DNA of 6,379 bases from Clostridiales bacterium (GTDB taxonomy: Bacteria; Bacillota; Clostridia; Lachnospirales; Lachnospiraceae), in assembly GCA_020859965.1 (NCBI GenBank), contig JAJBVF010000097.1, forward strand, positions 1 to 6,379. The letters run 5' to 3'. Shown here piece by piece: positions 1 to 4,927 of this stretch (positions within the stretch are counted from its first letter, which is position 1; each line of letters begins with the position of its first letter). Position numbers and translations under genes: made by a program. The notes beneath the pieces are model-generated. The model was not told the origin of the DNA. It saw nothing but the letters and a program-made list of their open reading frames with translations, and ran no database searches.

Positions 1-308
1 ATTCTGGGCAGAAGACACAGACGCGGATCGCAGAGCGTACCGCAGAGACCGAAGAAGCCGTAGTGAATCCGGCACCGGCAGCGGAAAATCAGGCACCGGA
101 GAAGAAAACAGAAGCAGGTACAGAGACTGCGCCAACGATAGTGTCCGGGACACCGGAAGCAGCGGCGAAGACGCCGACAGCCGGAGCACCGGAAACAACG
201 GCAGAGACACCGACAGCCGGGACATCGGAAACAGTGGCGGAGACGCCGACGGCCGGAGAGTCAGTGGAGTCGAAGACCGGGGAACAGACGAGTAATACGG
301 ACGAATAG
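1..308 (+). CDS. 3' end of an unidentified gene with a Thr/Ala/Pro/Glu-rich tail (partial)
   Basis: The frame is open from the left edge of the window (first full codon at position 3) to a TAG stop at 306-308, so about 101 C-terminal residues are seen and the start lies outside. A GTG at 63 could act as a start, but the frame continues upstream without a stop and there is no convincing ribosome binding site, so it is read as internal. The visible part has no recognisable domain. It is rich in Thr, Ala, Pro, Glu and Gly and contains three 12-residue repeats ending in TPTAG. It has no membrane segment and no LPxTG-type sorting signal at its end. Such tails are usually disordered and often belong to secreted or membrane proteins, but that is inference. 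A terminator follows 26 bases after the stop, so this gene is probably a separate transcription unit from the exporter operon. Function unknown. Confidence 0.75.
   Translation, partial: SGQKTQTRIAERTAETEEAVVNPAPAAENQAPEKKTEAGTETAPTIVSGTPEAAAKTPTAGAPETTAETPTAGTSETVAETPTAGESVESKTGEQTSNTDE
150..257 (+). repeat. Three tandem 36-base units encoding a 12-residue repeat
   Basis: Three in-frame units lie at 150-185, 186-221 and 222-257. They encode TPEAAAKTPTAG, APETTAETPTAG and TSETVAETPTAG. The last five residues (TPTAG) are invariant, and a partial continuation follows (E-S-V-E-S). The units differ at several bases, so the array is not newly expanded. It lies inside the tail of the upstream gene and is a protein repeat, with no spacer structure. 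Confidence 0.85.
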
Positions 309-334
309 ACAATAGAACAGACAGAAACACATAG

Positions 335-381
335 GAGCAGGGAGTGAACGGCACACCCTGCTCTTCTTTTCACATTTTTTT
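335..381 (+). terminator. Intrinsic (Rho-independent) terminator of the upstream gene
   Basis: GAGCAGGG at 335-342 pairs perfectly with CCCTGCTC at 356-363. Inside it, after an A-A mismatch, GTG (344-346) pairs with CAC (352-354) around an AACGG loop. The stem is followed by a T-rich tract, TTCTTTT at 364-370 and seven T residues at 375-381. It starts 26 bases after the TAG stop. This separates the upstream gene from the operon that follows. Confidence 0.88.
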
Positions 382-412
382 CAAACTTTACCCCAGAAAT
401 GAACACAGAAAC

Positions 413-441
413 TCAATATCATCAGAACAGGAAGTTATACT
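413..441 (+). promoter_or_regulatory. Candidate sigma-A-type promoter for the exporter operon
   Basis: TATACT at 436-441 matches the -10 consensus TATAAT at five of six bases. At a 17-base spacing the -35 position (413-418, TCAATA) matches TTGACA at only three of six, so the promoter would be weak or activator-dependent. Transcription would begin near 448, giving a leader of about 54 bases before the ATG at 502. An alternative is TTGAAA at 443-448 as a -35, but its -10 partner near 467-472 (TTTTAG) is poor. No operator repeat or riboswitch fold was recognised between 382 and 501. Confidence 0.45.
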
Positions 442-484
442 TTTGAAATATCAGGAAAAATGAGTGTTTTAGCGGGAGAAAATA

Positions 485-494
485 AGAAGGGTGG
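485..494 (+). promoter_or_regulatory. Ribosome binding site that decides the start of adaptor 1
   Basis: AGAAGGGTGG ends 7 bases before the ATG at 502, an ideal spacing. The in-frame ATG at 460 has only AGGA (453-456) three bases upstream, which is too close, and would lie about 12 bases after the predicted transcription start. The 502 start also puts a normal basic signal-peptide N-terminus at the front of the protein. Confidence 0.7.
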
Positions 495-501
495 TCATCG
501 G

Positions 502-3378
502 ATGAAGATAAACAAGAGTAATGGATATTTTGACAGGTCAGGGAAAAAGGCGGTTCTTGGATGCTTTCTTTCGCTGGCTGTTTTTTGTGGGCAGATCATG
601 GATTGTACGGTGGCTTTCGCGGATACGGAAAGTCTGGAATATGAGGGTACAACACAGATCGCGTCGACAGATTACTATGCGGAGTTTGATACGACTGCGG
701 CAGAATTGATTGTGGAGGAAGTCTATGTATCTTCCGGTTCTTATGTGCAGGAAGGCACAAGTATTCTGAAAATAACGGACGACAGTTACCAGGAGGCGCT
801 GGCTTATTACAAAGCGGCTATTATCCGGGCGGAAAATAATCTGACGGATGAGGAGCTCTCTTATGCGCAGAGTATGCAGTCGGCGGAATATACGCTGGAG
901 CTTGCGCAGGCAGAAGCGGAGCAGGCGGAATTTGTGCGCTCGGAATCGGAAGCGGAACTCGAAGATACGATTGAGGAACATGAGGAAGTCCTTACCGAAA
1001 TGGAGGAGAGGATCGAGGATCTGGAAAATGGGGAGTATGATGACGATGATTCTTCGAGCAGCAGCTCCTCAGGCAGCAGTTCTTCGGGAAGCAGCGGATC
1101 CGGCTCTGAAGAAGAATCGGAGATGGAAAGCGAATCAGAAATGATGGATGACATGGAAGAGTCAGAGAGCGAGTCGGAATCGGAAAGCGAGACGGAGAGC
1201 GAATCGGAAACAGAATCTGCGACAGAAAGCGAAACGGAGATTCTGACTGAGTCGGAAACGGAAACAGAGTCAGAAACGGAAACGGAAGATTCTCTTACAG
1301 TACTCGAATCAGAGCTGGCCGAACTGGAGACGCAGGAATCGGAAGTCACGGTGAAGCTGACTGAGCTGGAGACGCAGCTGAAAGAAAAAAATGAGGATTA
1401 CAATGAAATCCTGGAAGAGCTCTATGAGCTGGAAGGATATGATACCTCGGTACTTGCGGGCGCCGGACATCTGGTACTGGATACAGAAGCGGAAACGGAA
1501 GAAGAGACCACCGCAGATCTGGAAAGTACCGATTCGACGACTACACAGTCTTCGAACGAGCTGCCGGGCGAAACGCTGGTAGATACCGTTTCTGAGGCGG
1601 TGGAGACAGCAGAATCCGCGGCTGAGGAGGCAACGGAAGCAGTGACAGAGGCGGAATCCGCGGCTGAGGAGGCAACAGAAGCAGCGACAGAGGCAGAATC
1701 GGCGGCGACGGAAGCGGAATCAGCGGCAACGGAGGCCGCGACAGATGCTTCCGAGGCGGAATCAGCGGCGACGGAAGCAGAGTCGGCGGCGACAGAAGCG
1801 GAATCAGCAGCGACGGAAGCGCAGACTTCCGATTCATTAGCATATGCGGAAGCTGCAGAATCAGCTGCATCCAGAGCGGAAACGGCAGCAACGGAAGCTG
1901 CCGCATCGGCTGAAAGTGCAAAATCCGCGCAGACAGCCGCAGAGACAGCTGCGTCAGAGGCTGCAGGCTATGCAGCGTCAGCCGCACAGTCCGCGGAAAC
2001 TGCAGTATCTGCCGCGGAAACTGCGGAATCATCAGCGACAGTTGCGTCGGAGGCGGCTTCTGAAGCGGAGTCCGCTGCTGAGGAGATCGACGATCTGATC
2101 CTGGATCTGGAAGACCGGATCGCAGAGCTTTACAGTCTGGAAGAAACCAGACAGGATCTTTACTATGACTATTTCGAATACACCCAGGAACTGGAAGAGA
2201 TCAAAGAGGCGATTGACGAAAAAACGGAAGAAATAATAGCGCTGTTGAAGACAGACCTGGCTGCGGCGCAGACGGACAGCAGTACGAAGGAAACATCATC
2301 CGATGGGGAATCTCAAAGCAGTGATTTCTCAGACACATCTGGTATGAGCAATACATTCGATACAGAAGACACGGAATCAGATACCAGCGGAACAGCTGGT
2401 ATGAACGGCTCAGAGTCAGGTACCAGCGGGTCATCGGGCATGAGTGGGACATCGGATACGGATGCTTCAGAATCTGGTAGTTCGGATGCGTCTGAGATGT
2501 CGTCATCCGAGATGTCAGCTGCCATGTCTGCTATGTCATCCATGTCCGGCAGTTCCGGTTCCGCCGGAGGTTCGTCTTCCTCAGGCGGCAGTGCGGATCT
2601 TTCCACCTCGGCAGCATCAGATGTTTCGGCTTCTGCCGGTTCGGATGTTTCCACCCAGTCCTCCGGCGGAATGAACGGCGACAGCGAGAGTGACAGCCTG
2701 TTTGGAAATACGTATGACCTGACGGATGCGGAAAGCCTTCTGGAGCAGACGGCGACAGACGAGGATGAGGCAGAAGATCTTCTGGAAGAATTATATGATA
2801 TGCAGGAAACGGTACAGCTGCAGTATGAAGAGCTTCTGCGTATTAAGACGCCGACCGAGCTGGATATTCAGTATGCATATGATACAACCATGCTGGCGGC
2901 TGAACTTGCGGAAATTACCTATCAGCAGACAGTAGCGGAGTTGGAAGAGGAATTGCAGTCGTATCAGGATGCCCTGACAGAGCTGGAGGATGCGCTGGAA
3001 ACTCTGGAGAGTCTGGAGGATGGCACGGTTACGGCGGCGGCAGCCGGAACTCTTTCAGCTATAAACTATGAGGCGGATGATACCTTAAGCAGCGCGACTG
3101 CAATATACAGCATTTATGATACAGATGTAGTCACAGTTACCCTTGAAGTATCCCAGTACGAAATCGCCAAAATGGCGGTTGGTGATACTGTGAGTGTGGA
3201 GCTTAGCGGCTCCGGCACAGTGGATGGAACGATTACTGAGAAGAGCGCGGAAGCGGAAGAAGGAACCTCAAGGACAACGGTAAATTATGAAGTGGTGGTG
3301 TCGATCGAAAACGGCAGGGGGCGCCTGAGTTCCGGGACGGCGGCGGTCGTTACTGTGACGGATGACGAAGAGGCATAA
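502..3378 (+). CDS. Giant secreted membrane-fusion adaptor paralogue with low-complexity insertions (adaptor 1)
   Basis: Predicted 958-residue extracytoplasmic protein related to HlyD/MacA/YknX adaptors, which link a transporter to the space outside the membrane. Residues 1-40 look like a signal peptide: basic start, hydrophobic stretch 17-33, and AFA before D41 as a cleavage site. Residues 70-96 (EEVYVSSGSYVQEG, then LKIT) are the first half of a lipoyl domain. The second half is near 842-873, followed by a beta-barrel segment at 874-953 with GDTVSVEL and TVNYEV. Between the halves lie coiled coils (about 95-177, 267-312, 531-590, 739-838), a Ser/Glu run (178-266), alanine heptads (371-440, degenerate to 530) and a Ser/Gly/Met linker (594-733). 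Ordinary adaptors have roughly 350-500 residues and a short hairpin here. It ends right after the barrel, so the membrane-proximal domain is missing. The mature part has no Cys and only about two dozen Lys/Arg among very many acids. It is first in the operon, 31 bases before its paralogue. The family assignment is fairly secure; the role of the inserts is unknown. Confidence 0.85.
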   Translation: MKINKSNGYFDRSGKKAVLGCFLSLAVFCGQIMDCTVAFADTESLEYEGTTQIASTDYYAEFDTTAAELIVEEVYVSSGSYVQEGTSILKITDDSYQEALAYYKAAIIRAENNLTDEELSYAQSMQSAEYTLELAQAEAEQAEFVRSESEAELEDTIEEHEEVLTEMEERIEDLENGEYDDDDSSSSSSSGSSSSGSSGSGSEEESEMESESEMMDDMEESESESESESETESESETESATESETEILTESETETESETETEDSLTVLESELAELETQESEVTVKLTELETQLKEKNEDYNEILEELYELEGYDTSVLAGAGHLVLDTEAETEEETTADLESTDSTTTQSSNELPGETLVDTVSEAVETAESAAEEATEAVTEAESAAEEATEAATEAESAATEAESAATEAATDASEAESAATEAESAATEAESAATEAQTSDSLAYAEAAESAASRAETAATEAAASAESAKSAQTAAETAASEAAGYAASAAQSAETAVSAAETAESSATVASEAASEAESAAEEIDDLILDLEDRIAELYSLEETRQDLYYDYFEYTQELEEIKEAIDEKTEEIIALLKTDLAAAQTDSSTKETSSDGESQSSDFSDTSGMSNTFDTEDTESDTSGTAGMNGSESGTSGSSGMSGTSDTDASESGSSDASEMSSSEMSAAMSAMSSMSGSSGSAGGSSSSGGSADLSTSAASDVSASAGSDVSTQSSGGMNGDSESDSLFGNTYDLTDAESLLEQTATDEDEAEDLLEELYDMQETVQLQYEELLRIKTPTELDIQYAYDTTMLAAELAEITYQQTVAELEEELQSYQDALTELEDALETLESLEDGTVTAAAAGTLSAINYEADDTLSSATAIYSIYDTDVVTVTLEVSQYEIAKMAVGDTVSVELSGSGTVDGTITEKSAEAEEGTSRTTVNYEVVVSIENGRGRLSSGTAAVVTVTDDEEA
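1162..1287 (+). repeat. Ser-Glu / Thr-Glu dipeptide run in adaptor 1
   Basis: Residues 221-262 of adaptor 1 are almost wholly alternating Ser or Thr with Glu, interrupted only by short breaks such as S-A-T and I-L. The DNA is a purine-rich mixture of GAA/GAG with TCN, AGC and ACN codons. A Ser/Gly stretch (residues 183-201) and an acidic Met-containing stretch (202-220) come just before it. The segment is expected to be disordered and strongly negative. Confidence 0.85.
1612..1821 (+). repeat. Ten tandem alanine heptads (21-base units) in adaptor 1
   Basis: Residues 371-440 divide exactly into ten 7-residue units of the type ESAATEA. The first four form two 14-residue units (ESAAEEA plus TEAVTEA or TEAATEA), and the seventh is ATDASEA. 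Alanines at unit positions 3 and 7 give the 4-3 spacing of a coiled-coil core, so an all-alanine core helix is likely. The pattern continues in degenerate form to about residue 530. Codons vary between units (GCG/GCA, TCG/TCA/TCC, ACG/ACA), so the array is old or selected at the protein level. Confidence 0.85.
2281..2700 (+). other. Ser/Gly/Met-rich linker region of adaptor 1
   Basis: Residues 594-733 are dominated by Ser, Gly, Thr, Asp and Met, with no Lys or Arg after K596. Methionines recur as G-M-S and G-M-N early (615, 634, 647) and then cluster at 666, 671, 675, 678 and 681. The string MSAMSSMS (675-682) also occurs in adaptor 2. The segment separates two coiled coils and is probably a flexible linker. 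No known domain was recognised in it. Confidence 0.75.
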
Positions 3379-3398
3379 TAACAGCAGAGCAGGAAGAT

Positions 3399-3404
3399 GG
3401 GGAG
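3399..3404 (+). promoter_or_regulatory. Ribosome binding site deciding the start of adaptor 2
   Basis: GGGGAG lies five bases before the ATG at 3410. An earlier in-frame ATG at 3362 overlaps the end of adaptor 1 and would add 16 residues (starting M-T-K-R-H), but it has no good ribosome binding site. The 3410 start also begins directly with the basic residues before the membrane segment. Confidence 0.75.
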
Positions 3405-3409
3405 TCATT

Positions 3410-4927
3410 ATGAGCAAACAGAGAAAAAAGAAGAAAAGCCATTTTTTCAGAAATTTTGTCATTTTGATTGTAATTGCAGGCGCAGGAGCCGGAGGCTGGA
3501 TGGTTTATCAGAAGCAGCAGGCGTCCGACACAGAGGATACGACTTCGTATAAAGAGGAAACAGTAAAATACGGTTCAGTCATTTCCGGTATTACAGAGAG
3601 CGGCACGGTGACCTACGGTACGGCTGATCAGGAGTTTGAGGTGGCCGAAGTTGTGGAGAGTTCTTCGAGCTCAAGCAGTTCATCGGGCAGCTCTTCCGGT
3701 TCAGCCGGAACGGATATGTCCGCCATGAGCAGCATGAGTTCAGACAGTTCTTCGAGCAGTTCTTCCGGGTCTTCGACGGATCTTGAGGTAGAGGAAGTCT
3801 ATGTGGCGGTCGGCCAGGTGGTTTCCGAGGGAGATGCGCTGCTGAAAATTACGGAGGAGAGTATTGAGGACTACCGGGAAGAGCTGGAAGCGGCAGTGAC
3901 GAGCGCAGAGCTTACTGTGAAGCAGGAAGAGATCAATGTGGAGACGAAGCAGGCGGAGGCAGATTATACCTATGCTATGTATATTGCGGAAGGGGAGACT
4001 GCAGAGGCTACTTATAACGCGACGATCACGAGCCTGGAAAATGCGATAACAGAGCTGGAAGAAGAGCTTGAAGAAGCCGCGGAAGAGGTCGAAGAACTGC
4101 AGGAAGATTACGATGACGGCGAAGATGTGGAAGACGATCTGGAAGAAGCGCAGCTGAATTATGAGACGATCGAAGCAAATCTGGAAATTGCGAAAAACAA
4201 TCTTACGACCGGAACGATTGAAGCAAAGCAGACCTATGAGAATGCAATGACCAATTATGAATATGCGGATCAGCTTTATGAAATTGATACGGATGGTCTG
4301 ACGGATGATCTGGAGGACGCGCAGGATACACTGGAGGAAGCTGAGGCGGCGCTGGAAGAATTTGAGGAGCAGATCGGTGATGGTGTGATTTATTCTGAAT
4401 ATTCGGGAACTGTGATGTCAGTTTCCTACAGTGAAGGCGATACGCTGACCAGTGAATCTACCGTGGTAACATTTTCGGATGAAGATGATGTGACGATGAC
4501 GGTGTCGGTTTCTCAGGATGATATTTCAGAGATTTCGACCGGAGATACGGTATCCATAGAGCTTACCGCGTATGAAGATGAGACGTTTGAGGGAGAAGTG
4601 ACAGAGATTGCTACTTCCGCGACAACCGGATCTTCTACGGTAAACTATGAAGTGACGGTCAGCTTTACCGGCGATATCAGCAAGGTCTATTCCGGCATGA
4701 CCGGCGAGGTGACCTTTGTTACAAAAGAGGAGACGGATACGCTGTATATTTCCAACCGCGCAGTGCATACAGATGGGACGCGTTCTTATGTAAAAGTACT
4801 TCAGGATGACGGCACAATTGAGGAAGTGACGATTGAGACAGGATATTCCAATGGTACAACGGTGGCAGTTACTTCCGGTCTGGAAGAAGGACAGACCGTA
4901 TTGATAGAAAGCCAGGTGACAGAATGA
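3410..4927 (+). CDS. Membrane-anchored HlyD/MacA/YknX-type efflux adaptor (adaptor 2)
   Basis: Predicted 505-residue adaptor for the ABC permease encoded next to it, anchored in the cytoplasmic membrane with its bulk outside. It starts with a basic stretch (R5-K9), then one membrane helix at about 14-33. A first lipoyl half lies at 126-148 (EEVYVAVGQVVSEG, LKIT), interrupted just upstream by a Ser/Gly/Met insertion (84-123). A long acidic coiled-coil hairpin spans about 150-322, the second lipoyl half 325-356 (YSGTVMSV, SEGDTL), a beta-barrel 357-438 (GDTVSIEL, TVNYEV), and a membrane-proximal domain 442-505 (YISNRAV, then SGLEEGQTV). All family domains are present, so this is probably the functional core adaptor. 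In Gram-positive relatives such as Bacillus YknX, the adaptor works with a separate ATPase and permease. It follows adaptor 1 by 31 bases and overlaps the permease start by four bases, so translation of the two is likely coupled. It has no cysteines. The substrate is unknown. Confidence 0.92.
   Translation: MSKQRKKKKSHFFRNFVILIVIAGAGAGGWMVYQKQQASDTEDTTSYKEETVKYGSVISGITESGTVTYGTADQEFEVAEVVESSSSSSSSSGSSSGSAGTDMSAMSSMSSDSSSSSSSGSSTDLEVEEVYVAVGQVVSEGDALLKITEESIEDYREELEAAVTSAELTVKQEEINVETKQAEADYTYAMYIAEGETAEATYNATITSLENAITELEEELEEAAEEVEELQEDYDDGEDVEDDLEEAQLNYETIEANLEIAKNNLTTGTIEAKQTYENAMTNYEYADQLYEIDTDGLTDDLEDAQDTLEEAEAALEEFEEQIGDGVIYSEYSGTVMSVSYSEGDTLTSESTVVTFSDEDDVTMTVSVSQDDISEISTGDTVSIELTAYEDETFEGEVTEIATSATTGSSTVNYEVTVSFTGDISKVYSGMTGEVTFVTKEETDTLYISNRAVHTDGTRSYVKVLQDDGTIEEVTIETGYSNGTTVAVTSGLEEGQTVLIESQVTE
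3659..3778 (+). other. Ser-rich insertion with MxxMxxM motif in adaptor 2
   Basis: Residues 84-123 contain nine consecutive serines (84-92), a Ser/Gly stretch, DMSAMSSMSS (102-111) and another seven serines (113-119). The run of nine serines uses seven changes among AGT, TCT, TCG, AGC and TCA, so it is not a simple base repeat. The insertion splits the strand leading into the first lipoyl half: acidic hydrophobic residues E77-E83 precede it and the conserved lipoyl motif resumes at L125. Confidence 0.85.
4914..4927 (+). promoter_or_regulatory. Ribosome binding site and ATGA overlap coupling adaptor 2 to the permease
   Basis: AGGTGA at 4914-4919 sits four bases before the permease ATG at 4924, inside the last codons of adaptor 2. 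The ATG (4924-4926) overlaps the adaptor TGA stop (4925-4927). This is the usual arrangement for coupled translation of subunits made in matched amounts. Confidence 0.85.

Noticed and set aside
284..308. Sortase (LPxTG) anchor at the C-terminus of the upstream gene or adaptor 1
   Set aside because: Neither protein has an LPxTG-like motif, hydrophobic segment or basic tail at its end.
460..501. In-frame upstream ATG at 460 as the start of adaptor 1
   Set aside because: Its only Shine-Dalgarno-like element is three bases away, it would lie almost at the predicted transcription start, and the ATG at 502 has a well-spaced ribosome binding site and a normal signal-peptide start.
553..590. Possible lipoprotein signal (V-L-G-C at residues 18-21 or V-F-C at 27-29) in adaptor 1
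   Set aside because: The first cysteine comes after only four hydrophobic residues, and the second has Phe just before the Cys, which lipoprotein signal peptidase does not normally accept. A type I site (AFA before D41) fits better.
861..1349. Long Ser-rich open frame on the - strand
   Set aside because: It is the reverse complement of the Ser/Glu repeat codons (GAA/GAG, TCN), which avoids stops by composition. It has no ribosome binding site or independent support.
1612..1821. Tandem array considered as CRISPR or DNA-level satellite
   Set aside because: Units are adjacent with no spacers, keep the reading frame exactly, and vary at synonymous positions.
1541..2654. Other - strand open frames (1541-2032, 2201-2506, 2313-2654)
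   Set aside because: They are Leu/Pro/Arg-rich or Ser/Asp-rich mirror products of the repeats on the + strand, with no recognisable domain.
3362..3409. In-frame ATG at 3362 as the start of adaptor 2
   Set aside because: It overlaps the adaptor 1 coding end without a good ribosome binding site; GGGGAG before 3410 fits better.
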